Below are positions 12,439-23,399 of a stretch of DNA of 64,000 bases, in pieces; the stretch's first letter is position 1; each line of letters starts with the position of its first letter. A program made the position numbers and the translations under genes. Below the pieces are notes generated by a model. That model saw only the letters and a list, made by a program, of their open reading frames with translations. It did no database searches and had not been told where the DNA came from. Where the stretch lies: the NCBI GenBank assembly GCA_021234155.1, contig JAJEKV010000019.1, positions 3,450,356 to 3,514,355 of the forward strand, in the 5' to 3' direction. The stretch comes from Isoetes taiwanensis (lineage: Eukaryota; Streptophyta; Lycopodiopsida; Isoetales; Isoetaceae).

Positions 12439-12789
12439 ATGGCCATCACCAAGAGCGCCCCGGATCCATCTACCTTGAGCATCGTGGAGATCTACGCCAT
12501 GATTGCCAAGCACATGGCTACCGACCCAGCCTTCATTGATATATTGTTGGATGAGCTGGTAAACAGGTTTGAGAACAACGATAGGATTCCATATCCTATC
12601 TATCACTTCTCAGAGCCATTCTTGATTCGGCTGAACCTTCGCCAGCTCTCCTACACTATTGTTGAGCAACCTGACATGGTTATGATGCTCATCAAATTCT
12701 ATCCTCCCCGAAAGGTGAAGGCCATACGGGAGGAGGAAGATATTAGGGCGAGGCCTAGGCCGGTCGTGGGTTTTGGCCGTGGAAGATGA
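12439..12789 (+). CDS. Unidentified element reading frame ORF-A, 116 residues
   Basis: The frame starts MAITKSAPDPSTLSIVEIYA and ends GFGRGR. The middle is acidic and hydrophobic, with DILLDELVNRFENNDRIPYP, and looks helical; the end is Arg/Gly-rich. A damaged copy with ENNDRIPYPIYH sits at the same place in E2 (39038 onward), so it belongs to the family and is not a chance frame. I do not recognise a domain. The frame is open upstream to 12274, but both copies share the ATG at MAITK, so I chose that start. As the H3-like frame follows within about 260 bp in the same direction, the two could be one longer protein split by indels; that is inference. Confidence 0.55.
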   Translation: MAITKSAPDPSTLSIVEIYAMIAKHMATDPAFIDILLDELVNRFENNDRIPYPIYHFSEPFLIRLNLRQLSYTIVEQPDMVMMLIKFYPPRKVKAIREEEDIRARPRPVVGFGRGR

Positions 12790-13047
12790 CCACCGGGAGA
12801 TTGAGCGGCGCGACACGCCCCGGGAAAGGGAGAGCACAGATACCTTTGGGACGGCTTTGGCCATTGATGGCAGGCCATTGAGGTTCCCCCCATACCGCTG
12901 GCATGAGGGGTCCAACAGTTTTTGAATGGGGAGAAATCCCCGATATCGGCTTTTAGACTATCCGACAACCATTCGGATAGACATGGGTCGCGGCCACACC
13001 ACACCGGCACCACGCCGAACTTAATCGCCGCGTCGCAGCCCTGACTT

Positions 13048-13702
13048 TTGCCTGGATCCAAGAAGATCCGAGGAGAGCCCCCGAGGAACGGGGAGAAGCT
13101 TGAGCAGAGGGAGGGACCGGCAAGACCGGGCAGACCGCCAGGATGGAGGAGCATTCGGGAGTGGGTCGGGCCCAACCCCGACGATCGCATCGCTAAGCAC
13201 CGGAGAAAGGGTCGCCCCATAAGGCCGGGCAAACCATCAATACAAAGAGAAACTAAGGACCGCTTCGGGGCTTTTGGCAAGAAGACGAAAGTGCCGAATC
13301 GGAGGCGCAGCCGGTGGACAACTCCCGAACGGTTGTCGGCTAAGACGGTGCCAAAGACCGCCGGGGCCACCAGAAGCCCGGGCACGGAAGCTCACCGGCG
13401 ATGTACCGTGGCCTTTAAGGGAAATACGCAAGTCTTTAAGTCTACAGAGCTTTCGATCAGAAGCTACCCTTCCGTAGGCGGGCAGACGAGATCGCGCAAC
13501 AGTTCAAGACCGACCGTTTCCTGCATCTTTGCACTTTTTGGCCCCAAGAGGCTGCTGAAGCCTACTTGGTGGGCACTTTTGTGACGCCAATCTTTGCGCT
13601 ATCCACGCAAAGAGGGTCACCATAATGCCTAAGGATCTAGCCCTCGCCCGCCAGGATACGGGGAGCATCCTTAGCTTACTTTATGGAGTCCGTGATTTGT
13701 AA
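13048..13702 (+). CDS. Histone H3-like protein encoded inside a gypsy element (frameshifted as written)
   Basis: A basic region rich in Arg, Lys, Pro and Gly (13048 to about 13390) leads into an H3 histone fold. Readable landmarks, in shifting frames, are PLREIRKS (alphaN), KSTELSIR (start of alpha1), [21 protein letters not shown] (alpha2, 13545-13580), and then, in one frame from 13583, [18 protein letters not shown] followed by LALAR and a short non-H3 tail to the TAA at 13702. These segments match canonical H3 closely and in order. At least three frame changes separate them. E2 has different indels at other points, as expected if the ancestor was intact. AATAAA follows the stop at 13722. 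The location, between the LTR and gag, argues against a free-standing host histone gene. Its function is unknown; packaging into nucleosomes or marking element DNA is speculation. Confidence 0.82.
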
Positions 13703-13873
13703 ATGTTTTCTTGTGATATTTAATAAAGAAACTTTTATTTTGAATTAAAAGTTTAATGGTTTTATGTTAAAAATAAAATAAAACGCTGATGTCAGCCTTA
13801 ATAAAAGGGTTAAAAAGGGGACTTTAAAAGTTATTTCAAACGTTTCTTCTCCTCTCTCCTCCCTTCTAGCGCC
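13703..13873 (+). promoter_or_regulatory. Poly(A)-signal-like and TATA-like spacer between H3-like frame and ORF-B
   Basis: AATAAA at 13722-13727 follows the H3-like stop by 20 bases. A TATA-like AATAAAAGGG at about 13800-13809 precedes a pyrimidine-rich leader (TTCTTCTCCTCTCTCCTCCC) and the ATG at 13874. This suggests that ORF-B is transcribed as a separate unit. E3 has the same layout, with a better TATA box at 61133. Sequence motifs are the only evidence. Confidence 0.45.
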
Positions 13874-14332
13874 ATGGCTGCCGCCGACCTTGCCGCCTGG
13901 TACCATGATGGAGAGAAATGGGATTCGCAAGTCCCTTTCGACCTGCTGCAACCTTTGCTATGCCAACGCATAGACCTCCTTGCCAATATGCAGCGGCATC
14001 CGGATTACGCCGGATTCCTCGACTTCTACATGGAGGAGATGCTTCCTCTGTGTATTCCTCTTGGGGATCCTCCCCAGCTGTATTTGGTGCGAGAGTTAGT
14101 CCGGCAGATGTTAGGAGGGGACACCCATGCTTATGATGTCTTGAAGGGGAAGCTCCGATGGGGTAAACACCTGCCAGTGGTCCAACATCAGGGGCAGCAA
14201 TATCTGGAAGTTACCTTCGCCCTAGCCATCCTCATGGACCAATACGTTGAGGATGAAACCTTGCCTGTGGAAAAGGGCAAACTTCCGCAGTCTTCCTCAA
14301 GAGGGGATGATGAGCATATAGGTATGGGCTAA
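13874..14332 (+). CDS. Unidentified element reading frame ORF-B, 152 residues
   Basis: An uninterrupted frame starting MAAADLAAWYHDGEKWDSQV. The ATG follows a pyrimidine-rich leader and sits in a good context (GCCATGGCT). The product is predicted soluble, with alternating helical segments (LLQPLLCQRIDLLANMQRHP, LYLVRELVRQML) and no membrane segment or signal peptide. It resembles no family I know. E3 has a small frame (61250) at the same place behind a TATA box, with a similar opening (FIKWYNNAN); that relationship is weak. A DNA-binding, capsid-related or host-derived role is possible, with no direct evidence. Confidence 0.55.
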   Translation: MAAADLAAWYHDGEKWDSQVPFDLLQPLLCQRIDLLANMQRHPDYAGFLDFYMEEMLPLCIPLGDPPQLYLVRELVRQMLGGDTHAYDVLKGKLRWGKHLPVVQHQGQQYLEVTFALAILMDQYVEDETLPVEKGKLPQSSSRGDDEHIGMG

Positions 14333-14533
14333 CTTTGCCCGCTGGAAACAAATTTAGCTGGAGGAGTTACCACCGCCGCGGAACAAGCTACTGGGCTTGT
14401 CGCTTAGACGGCCTTCCCCGCTATCTATCACCAAGGGCAAGAGTACCTTCTCTTGGATGATATTCTTTGACGTATCACATGGTAGCCGGATTTCGACGCA
14501 AAGCATAAAGACCATGTAATTTTACGAAGCTAA

Positions 14534-15250
14534 GTGAGTATTGTATGGATGATTTTATCGACTTCACTTCTACCGAAGCTTCCTCCAGAGGTGCACCACC
14601 GCCAGGGCGGGCCAGAGACCATAGAGCCGCCGAGACTTTACCACGCCTTGGGACTTCAGGATGCAGAGCCGGCTTTTGCAGCCTTCACCCGATGCTTTTC
14701 CTGGCTATGGGACCTCACGCCCCAAACATCAATATGGTTGAGGTTCCTCCCGACTCGAGATGATGAGGGAGAGGATTTATATCATAATCCCCGCGATAAG
14801 AAGGAGGAGCAACAGGAGCTTAAAGACTAAGAAGTCCCCATGGACTTGATAAGGAAGTGGCTACATCCGGAGACCCCGCCAGGGAAGGTGCCGGGTAACC
14901 ACCTCACCCGCTTTTTGTCACCTTCCGACACGGGCAAGTCCTTTTCATAGCCCGAGATCTAGGGCCGAGGTCGAAGCTTCATGGTGGGCCCTCCGTGTCT
15001 CTCTACACTGGCCGGCCACAAGAAGCTTCCCCTATCGTGACGCTTACTTATGTACTGCGTGACGACGGGATCTCGCCGACGGCCTTGGGTCGATATTCCG
15101 CCTTTGATGGGCATGAAGCTCCTCCTCACAGAGCCCCATTGGCCGCTGCCTATCCACCGGAGGTTGTGACCGCTATGGCCGCCACCAGAGACCCCGGGTA
15201 ACTCGCTGGCGACACCGACCGCTTCCACCACCTCCTAGGGCGTGGATAAA
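14534..15250 (+). CDS. Unidentified coding-like region ORF-C in E1, interrupted
   Basis: Two overlapping frames from 14534 and 14545 look protein-like. One contains LYHALGLQDAEPAFAAFTRC and an acidic, Lys/Glu-rich end (RDKKEEQQELKD). After a stop at 14830, a further open stretch (14995-15201) carries SPIVTLTYVLRDDGISPTAL. Low-complexity composition alone would not give this, and the stretches run in the element's sense. They may be one protein broken by indels, possibly continuing ORF-B. No homologue is recognised and no copy survives in E2, where this part is deleted. Confidence 0.35.
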
Positions 15251-15483
15251 GAGAGGCAGCCTAGTTCCTAGATTACTTGTGCTATGCAATTTTGTTTATA
15301 TATATATGCTGATTATGAGATTTTGATTGGCAAACCGCTTTGACCATATTGGAAAAAAAAAAAATGGTGTATTTTATTTACTTATTAAATACAAAATTCT
15401 CTTGATAAGTATAACTGAATTGTTTCTTTTTATGATATCCTCTTCAAAAGCATTAAAGTTTAGAATATAGTGGAATTACAAAA

Positions 15484-15902
15484 ATGTTCTCTATTCATTC
15501 CAACTATGTTGCAGAAGAGACCATCTGGGAATATGAGGAGAGGATCACCGATATGGTTAGAGGGACGATCCGACCACCGCACTGTGACTATGGCCGAGAT
15601 ATGGTGAATACCCGCAGTGGGATGAAGGCTATGAGATCGAACCACCGCTGCCAGAGAACCCTATGATCCGCACAAAAGGGTCGGAGATAGTTAACATCCT
15701 CGTGGACCGAAGCCGAGGATCTGAAGATGACCCCGCGGTCGCACTGGACTACTGGGATATGAGCAGGCACGAGGCTTTCGAGGACGCCAACGACCACCTT
15801 TGGCAACTCTTCTATGCTATGCGAAGGTTTTTTAACCTTCTCATTATCAGCCCAACATGGGAATACCAAGCAGTGATTGTCCAAGCCTCGGCACGCTTAT
15901 AA
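15484..15902 (+). CDS. Unidentified coding-like region ORF-D in E1
   Basis: A frame from ATG at 15484 (FSIHSNYVAEETIWEYEERI) runs to 15666. An overlapping frame (15663-15902) carries GSEIVNILVDRSRGSEDD and HEAFEDANDHLWQLFYAMRR. They probably represent one acidic soluble protein of about 140 residues with a frameshift near 15640. It lies just upstream of gag and could be the N-terminal part of Gag or a separate accessory protein. No domain is recognised. Confidence 0.35.
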
Positions 15903-16206
15903 ACTCGCCGAGTCGTGACGGGAGAGTACCCGCTACGCGATCCTATACCCCTTCGCCAACCCCTAGGCTTGGTCTCTTCCGTTATGTTTTCTTTGTTGTC
16001 ATTACATTGTTGCAGCGTAGTAGAACTTTTAAAAGCTTCCATCAGATCATACCTACTTTTGTCTCAACCCATGTACCAATCAACTTGTTGTTGTACTCAA
16101 CTTGAATGAAATAAAATATTGTTTTCCGCTTGTATATTTTTTTGTCTCTATCAGCAAATGTATCTTAAAGGGATTGTACACATCAGAATCGCTTTTATAT
16201 TCATGA

Positions 16207-17216
16207 ATGTTCGCTATAGATGGCACGAACGCTTTGGCAAACACCCTCCAACGCCAAGAGGGGTCGACACCGAACAGAATTGATGTTAATGAAAAGGCAA
16301 CTCGGGCTTTAATTACAGTGCCTATGTGTTGCATACCAACCCACCGCAACAAACTCGTGGAGGATCGGACCGAATTACCTCCGCCACCATTGAGTCCACT
16401 CCGCACAATGTACCATCTCCCCGTAGCTAGCCCCCTGCACATGTACCAAGGAGGACTCATGCTAAGCCGCCACCGGTTCCTCTAAGGATAGCGCCACTTC
16501 CTCACATTCAACCACTTCGTGTCTTCGGGTCATCGTTATCGACAGTGACCATGCGGTTTAAGGATAAGGAATACCGAAAAACCGCTGATATACCATAACT
16601 AGTATATGGAAGAATCGGAAGTTGGCTCGCTTTGATGGGAAATCCAGAGGCGCTTGAATGCGTAATCTTGGTTGGACGAGATGAAGGAGTTTGGGAAATC
16701 CTATGGAATGACTCGAGAAGGATACAGGAAGGTTGCCACCACCAACCTTACGGAGCTGCCCGTGATTTGGTGGAAGGGTTATGCCAGGCTAAGCACCGAC
16801 AGAGCAGTGCAAGTTCAAGAAGTTCGCTAAGGCTTTTAAATCGCATTACGCGCCTCGCGGCGCGACAAATGCCAACAGATTCAAACCTTTACAGTGTTAG
16901 AACGTATGGGCATGTCCGCTCGTGCCTACACCGATGAATTCATGCTTTGAGGTTGTATGTACCGTGAATGAATGAAAAGAGGGCAGTAGAGGGCTACATT
17001 GAAGGGTTGGCCCCATCCATTAAACGCATGGTCAAGGCCATAGACCCAAAATCGAGAGCGCCAGCAGGCGAAGCTAAGGCATTAAGCCTCAAGAGGACAC
17101 GCCAAGGAACCAAGATCCGACACCATTTCTTTATTCGCAGCCACCCGACCGCCCACACCTTACAAACCCCGCTCGCCAAGTCCGGGCCCTCTCAAAGAGA
17201 ATTTTACGGCCGCTAA
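16207..17216 (+). pseudogene. gag: Gag of E1, frameshifted
   Basis: Gag forms the virus-like particle. The retrotransposon gag core is recognisable in several frames between about 16640 and 16860, with SWLDEMKEFGKSYGMT, VATTNLTELPVIWWKGYA (from about 16730) and KFKKFAKAFKSHYAPRG. The same core in E3 (62540-62690) reads AWLDEIKEFGNSYGM and ARIWWKGYA, which confirms the assignment. Upstream (16207-16485) is a Pro-rich open stretch. I see no CCHC zinc knuckle. Multiple indels and stops break the frame. Confidence 0.7.
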
Positions 17217-17499
17217 GAGAAGAAAAGTCACCTTTTAGCACGCCAGATAAGCGGCACAATGCCGGTGAAGGAAGTTTGGGGGCTCTTAGAGTCCATTCCT
17301 AAAGAGGCCGAGAACAGCCCAACAGATAAGGCATGCTACAGTGTATGAGGCTTGACACTTCATGCACTGCCCCTACGCCACGCTAGACGCCTTAACCTGC
17401 CATGGTCGACCTTTGATTGGGAAGATCTCGAGTCCAATCTCCCCGCCGAGGGCTAGGCTCCCAGAACATACATTCACGGTATGCGTCTCATATTCTTGC

Positions 17500-18078
17500 C
17501 ACTATAGAAACAAAGCAACGCTGAAAGTCAGCCTTGTTATTTCTACAATAGGCCAAGTAAGCCCTTCATAATTTTGATGGATACGGGTAGTACGCGATAA
17601 TTTTGCTTCCCCTAGAATGGCCTGTGTATTACCTTTGAAACATTGAGATCCCGACCTAAGCCGCCACGCTAGCCGCTGGTAAGATCGGGACACTCATGGC
17701 CGAACGATTAACCTTAAAATGCGGTTGCGGTGCACCCGCTTGCCTTGGGTGCCGAAGTTAATGGACATTGGCAAATATGATCTTATTGTTGGTATGGAGT
17801 TTTTGGCATCCGCGAAGGCCAACATAGAGGGCGCGAAACGAGAGGTTACCTTCAACGCCGCTAATGGAGCACGCGTGACAATAAAAGGTGATCCATTCCA
17901 CTCTGCTATCCAGTCTATGTCAATCAAGCAGTTAGGAAAAGCTATACGCAGGGATGAACTCCTTTGCCTCATTACATTTGCCTCCATTGAGTCTGACACT
18001 AAGCAGAAGCAAGTAATAGACACCTTGCCACCAGACATTGCCAACCTTCTTCGAGAGTTTAGCGATCTTTTCCCGTGA
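17500..18078 (+). pseudogene. Retroviral-type aspartic protease of E1
   Basis: The active-site motif reads ILMDTGST at about 17571-17594, with the catalytic DTG. A frame from 17719 to 18078 continues with KYDLIVGMEFLASAKANIEG, the second conserved protease segment (IVGMEFL), and ends at a TGA after LLREFSDLFP, the usual protease-to-RT linker. The protease matures the Gag-Pol polyprotein. At least one frameshift separates the DTG from the rest. Confidence 0.8.
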
Positions 18079-18119
18079 TGAGATCCACAAGCTTCCTCCT
18101 TCGTGAGGGGTAGAATGTG

Positions 18120-19390
18120 AGATAGCTCTAGAACTGTGCACTAAGCCTACCAAAGAAGGCCCCGCATCAATGAGTCCTCCAGAGTTGGCAGAGCTTAAGA
18201 AACAACTACAAGAGTTACTAAACTTGGGGTTTATTCGGCCTAGTGTTTCACCATTTGGCGCTCCTATTCTTTTTGTCAAGAAGAAAGATGGCTCCTTAAG
18301 GATGTGTATTGATTATAGGCAACTCAATAAGCATACCATCAAGAATCGCTATGCTTTGCCTAGGGCAGATGATCTTATGGACCAGTTACAAGGAGCCAAA
18401 TATTTCTCAAAGATTGATTTGCGCTCCGGGTACCATCAAATAAGGATAAAGGAGGAGGACATTCATAAGTCTGCTTTTCGCACCAGATATGGGCATTATG
18501 AGTTCACCGTCATGCCTTTCGGATTGACCAATGCCCCCAAGAACGCTTATGCTTTTGATGAATGACATCTTCCGCCAATACTTAGATGACTTTGTTGTTA
18601 TTTTCTTTGACGACATTCTCATCTATAGTAAAACCTTGCAGCAACATGAACAACATCTTCGATTGGCTTTGCAGAAGCTAAGGCGTCATCAGCTCTTCGC
18701 CAAGTTCTCTAAATGCAAGTTTGCCACTCCCAAGGTCGACTATTTGGGGCATATTATTTCAGCAGAGGGAATTGCTACTGATCCAGCCAAAATTGAAGCA
18801 GTAAAGGATTGGCCCATTCCAGCTAATGTTTTAGAGGTCCGGAGTTTCTTGGGACTCGCAGGATATTATCGGAAATTTGTTAAGGATTTTGCAACAATTG
18901 CCGCACCTCTTACTAATCTCACAAAGCATGAGAAAGTGAAGGATTGGATGGAACATTGGAAAGCAAAAGTCCAAGTCTTTAAGCTCAAGGATGCTTTAAC
19001 ATCCGTGCACCGGTCCTCACTTTGCCCGATCCTGAAAAGGATAAATCAGTAGCCACTGATGCTAGTAAGATAGCTACCGGTGGGGTGCTAATGCAGGAGG
19101 GGAGAGTTGTTGCCTACGATTCAAAGAAGATGAATGATGCAGAACAGCGATACCCTACCCATGATCAGGAGCTGCTGGCAGTTGTCCGCGCTCTCCGTAT
19201 TTGGAGACACTATCTTCTTGGTAGAAGATTTCAGCTAGATACGGATCATCAGAGTCTCCATTATCTATCCACCCAGCCAAATCTCAATCTCTGTCAGAGA
19301 AGATGGATGGAATTCCTCGAAGAATACGACTTCGAGATTGTATACAAGCCAGGGAAGCACAATGTGGTTGCGGATGCTTTATCACGTCAT
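18120..19390 (+). pseudogene. pol: Reverse transcriptase and RNase H of E1
   Basis: The frame 18170-18565 opens with a typical gypsy RT start ([20 protein letters not shown]) and includes the [13 protein letters not shown] and [10 protein letters not shown] motifs. A shift near 18535 moves to 18531-19052, with the active site reading FFDDILIYS, where Y-x-DD is usual, then [10 protein letters not shown] and [13 protein letters not shown]. After another shift near 18960-19020 comes RNase H, with [16 protein letters not shown], the catalytic-E region YPTHDQELLAVV, LDTDHQSL and ADALSRHP. All expected Ty3/gypsy blocks are present in order, so damage is limited to a few indels. Confidence 0.93.
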
Positions 19391-19771
19391 CCTTTGATAA
19401 CCCGAACCCATTGTAACGCCATTTCCACACTCACCAGCGAGTTTGGGAAACAGATAGAACAGACCCTCACCACAGATCCCGAATTTTGTAATGTTTGGGA
19501 AAGTTTGGGTAAAGAAGCCCGTACAGATAAAGAACGGGAAGCTTTTCGTTCATATAAGAAAGAGGGCAACTTATTATATCACAAGGATAAGTTGTGTGTT
19601 TCGGAGACTTCAGGGGTGCGCAAGCTAATTCTCCATGACACACACAACAGCCCTATAGCGGGACATGCGGGTTTCATGAAAACTTATTTTAAGATCCGCT
19701 CCAGCTATTTTTGGCCTTCGATGAAGAAGGATATTGCTAGGTACATCAAGCAGTGTCAGGTGTGTCAACAA
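19391..19771 (+). pseudogene. Integrase N-terminal zinc-binding domain of E1, split by copia insertion
   Basis: It is in frame with RNase H and contains the HHCC-type finger: LILHDTHNSPIAGHAGFMKT, SYFWPSMKKDIARYIKQC and CQVCQQ. The frame stops at the copia element that begins at 19772. The interrupted codons resume at 25099 after the insertion, which shows that the split is secondary. Confidence 0.92.
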
Positions 19772-20263
19772 TGAAGAATTCAAACAACACTCAACAAGTT
19801 AAATTAATAAACTTGTTAGTATATTCAAGCAAGCAATAGACAAGATAAATTACAAGTTATCTTCGAACCATTGCATTTGCATCCTCATCATATAAATAAG
19901 ATATGAAATTGATTTGCAACACTTCGACAGCCCAAGCCCGGATCATATCATGTCCTCCGGCCATCGGCCAGATTCCCCTTCACAATGATAATACAATGCA
20001 ATTCTTCTTTTTCTGTTTATAACCTTCAACCGCCGCTATGCTTGGGACCGAACGAAAGCATTTTGCTATCACATTTCTTAATTCGAACTTTGAATCATAT
20101 TTCCCCCTTTAGGATATGCAAGGTGTCGTTCTTATAATGACCTGCTATGTATATTCAATGGTTTATTAACCATTGCCGGATTTGCAAATCCCAATCGTGC
20201 TTCAAGTGCTTCAAGTGCTTCAAGCACTACCTAAGTGCAATTACAACATGACATATATTCAAC
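19772..20263 (-). repeat. 3' LTR of the copia element
   Basis: On the plus strand it starts TGAAGAATTC and ends ATATTCAACA, the TG...CA boundaries expected. It matches 24610-25098 closely, except at clustered sites around CCGG, CAG and CTG. The adjoining purine tract, read on the minus strand, is GAAGGGGAA at 20264-20272. Confidence 0.93.
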
Positions 20264-20439
20264 ATTCCCCTTCATGTTGTAATCCACACATTTAATCATG
20301 CACTTCAACTCAGTAAATCTTGTCACCGCTAAAGGTTTTGTGAGCAAAGTCTCGCTAGTCGCTATTCGTGGTTAACATATACCAACTTTACTATATCCTT
20401 TGCAACTATTTCCTCGATAAAATGAAGTTCAAGTTCTAT

Positions 20440-21800
20440 GTGTTTAGATCTTTCATGAAAGATGTGATCTTTCGTCATTGTAATGCAAATTTTGTATCAC
20501 ACAAAGACAATTCAAAAGGGTCTTGTTTTGATAGAAACCAAGTTCTATTAGCAGCCTTCTTTCCCATATTACTTCTTTGGTAGCTAATACAGCTGAGGCA
20601 TATTCAGCCCCACGGCACTTGACATGGCTGTAGCATTTTGCTTTTACATTTCCAACTAACAGAGCTCCTCCTAAGAATGTTAAATATCCCAAGTGGATTT
20701 CCTTGTATCTAGATCTCCTCCCCAATCAGCCACAATAAGCATTCAATTGTAAGTTTTTCAGATCATAGCTAACTCCATGATTCATTGTACCTTTTAAGTA
20801 TCTCAAAGACACGCTTAGTTTGCCATCCAATGCTCCTTTCCTGGGTCATTGTTGTATCCGCCAAAGATATTCACCACATAAGCAATGTCCGCCTAGTACA
20901 ATTGGCAAATATAGGACAAACAACCAATCAATGACATATAAGGTACATTACTCATTTCCTCTCGTTTCGCATCTGTCTTTGGACACATTTTTGCCGAGAG
21001 CTTGCAGCCGGAACTATTGGAGTAGTGCCGATATTACATTCACCATTTTGAACTTTTTAAGCATTCCCTCAATGCCCCTCTTTTGAGTCAATGTCGATTT
21101 TGTTCTCCCTATTTCTATGAACTTCTATGCCCAAAAATTTCTTCAACTCACCAAGATCCGACATTTTAAATTTGTTTTTCGTAATGTTCTTGCAATGTTC
21201 CAAAATATCAATGCCATTAGCTACCATTATATTGTCATCTACATAGAGAGCTATTATGCACCACTCAGCTCCTCTATGAAATTTGTAAACATTTCCATCA
21301 TTTTGCAATTTTCCAAAGCCCTCTTCCTCTAAGAAAAGCATCTATACACTGCACTATTCCCTTTGGGATTGTTTAAGGCCATAAAAGCTTTTTTAATTTC
21401 CATACTTTTCCATTTTCTTTTTCAAAACCTGGAGGTATTTTCATATAGATTTCTTCTTCTAAGTCTCAGAGATTCAAGAAAGCGTGAGTTACATCCATAT
21501 GATGTACTTCCAAGTCTCGGTGATTTGCAATTGACAAGAGTATTCTTATGTTATTCATTTTACCGAGAGGGAGAAAAAGTTTCTTCATAATCTTGTCCAT
21601 ACCTCCGGTAAATCCCCGAGCAACCAGCCCTTGCTTTGAATTTTGGTGTTACTCCATCCGCTTGAGTCTTTATCTTGTACAACCATTTGTTACCAACAAT
21701 ATTCTTGTCACTAGGAGTATCTACAACCTCATAAGTGTTTGTTCTCTCAAATGATTGCATTTCTTCCCGCATGGCCTTGGCCGCTTTTTTTTGCAATCAT
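20440..21800 (-). pseudogene. pol: Copia reverse transcriptase and RNase H
   Basis: On the minus strand the RT start (NKWLYKIKTQADG, about 21660-21700) and the catalytic YVDD segment (IALYVDDNIMVANG, about 21210-21260), followed by MSDLGELKKFLGIEV, are typical of copia RT. RNase H is represented by STW.GYLTFLGGALL-like residues and AEYASAVLATKEVIWERRLL at about 20450-20700, which match the copia RNase H end. Frameshifts lie near 21610, 21390 and 20740. Confidence 0.88.
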
Positions 21801-22224
21801 GTGAGGTTACAGCTTCATCATACGTTTTAGGTACGGCTACATCCAAATGCATTAGAATTTCAAAGAGTCCAAGAATCTCACCTTCTTTTTTTCTTTCAAT
21901 CTTCTCGCTCCTACCCGAGGCATCATGTCCAAGTAGATCATGTTGTGTAGCAGCCTTCCCCTTAAGCATTTTCTTCGTCCTCCTTTTCTTTTTAACAACA
22001 TTATTTTGTACCTCATCTTGTTGATCTTTCCAACTGCCGCCGCACATTGTCATCAAGAATAACATTATGGTGGGCTTGACAATTGTTCATCTTCCTCATC
22101 CCGCCAATCGTAGTTGTTGGCTCAGCCTTTCTTCCTCGAATATTTGGTACTTCCTCAATCCGTGGTTATCTGCTTGACCCCTCGATTGTTGATCCCTGTG
22201 AATACCTTGTAGTATTGTTCTTCA

Positions 22225-23260
22225 TCAAATACAACATCCCTCGCTAATTAGAATTTTCCTTTTGCTTGGATCATAAACCCTGTATGCCTTCGATTCTTGG
22301 TCATATCCAACCAGGTATGTAATATAAGCTTTGTCATCAAGCTTCTTCCTCAACTCATCTGGCACATGAACAAATGCCAGACATCCATAGGCCTTAAGCC
22401 TTTCATAGTCTGGTGTTTTGTTAGCCCATAATGTAATTGGAATTTCTCCTTTGATGCTTAAGGATGGTAACCGGTTTTGCACATGCACCGCCGCTTTAAT
22501 GCCTTCTTCCCAAAGGAAATTTGGCAAGCCGTAGTATTTTAGCATACTCCTTACGGCATTGAGAATGGTTCTATTCTTCCTTTCAAGAATCCCATTTTGC
22601 TGAGGCGAGAACCTGCATGTCAGTTGCCTCTTAATGCCATGTATATTGCAATATTGCTTGAATTCATTAGACATGAACTCTCCTCCCCTATCTGACCTTA
22701 AGCATTTGATTTTCCTTCCTGTTTCAACTTGCACCTCATTTGCAAATTTTTTAAATGCTTCCAATGCTAGGTCTTTTGTGCTCAAGCAAGAACTCTGGTC
22801 ATTCTACTATAGTCATCAACAAAGGTCATAAAATACCTTTTTCCAGAAATGCTAGTAACATTTAAAGGCCCACACAAATCTATGTGTATCAGGTCCAGCT
22901 TATTCCTTGCCCTTTTTTTTTTATTTCTTAAAGGGAAGTCTACTATGCTTGCCTAAAATGCAGCCCACACATTTAAGCTTCTCATTATCATCAATTGTGC
23001 CCTTGATCAGCCCTTTCTTGATCATAAGTTTGACAGTTTTAGAGTTTACATGACACATTCTCTCATGCCATGTTTTTGTACTTGCACATGTTATAAGGTT
23101 AACACTTGGAACGTAATGATTTAAGTTTAAACCAAATAAATTGCCAATTCTTTTACCAAGAAACTTGAGTTTATTGTTGAGAAACACTTTACATTCCAAT
23201 CTCTCAAAGAGAACTTTTATACCCAAGATCAACTAATCGGTAATCGAAATCAGGTTTCTA
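22225..23260 (-). pseudogene. Copia integrase with zinc-binding pre-integrase domain
   Basis: A 103-residue minus-strand frame (22921-23232) carries the pre-integrase HHCC region (WHERMCHVNSKTV, CVGCILGKHSRLPF). A 186-residue frame (22225-22785) carries the core, with LRSDRGGEFMSNEF (second catalytic Asp), SPQQNGILERKNRTI (catalytic Glu), then the copia-type LWANKTPDYERLKAYGCLAF tail. The segment with the first Asp, between about 22786 and 22920, is out of frame. The domain inserts the element's DNA copy. Confidence 0.93.
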
Positions 23261-23399
23261 ACTAAACCTCGAACACAAAGCACATTTTCTAACTTGACAA
23301 ACCCTTCCCTTCAAGATCATATATAGTTCAAGCATTCTCAGATCTTTGATTTCTTGCAAATCACCATTTCCTAGTTGCACATGTCCACTTTTTTACTTT

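Noticed and set aside
13048-13702. H3-like frame read as an ordinary host histone gene or a CENH3 gene
   Set aside because: It lies between the LTR and gag in three elements, and the well-read E3 copy has no loop-1 insertion typical of centromeric H3. KAPF in E3 leaves a slight doubt.
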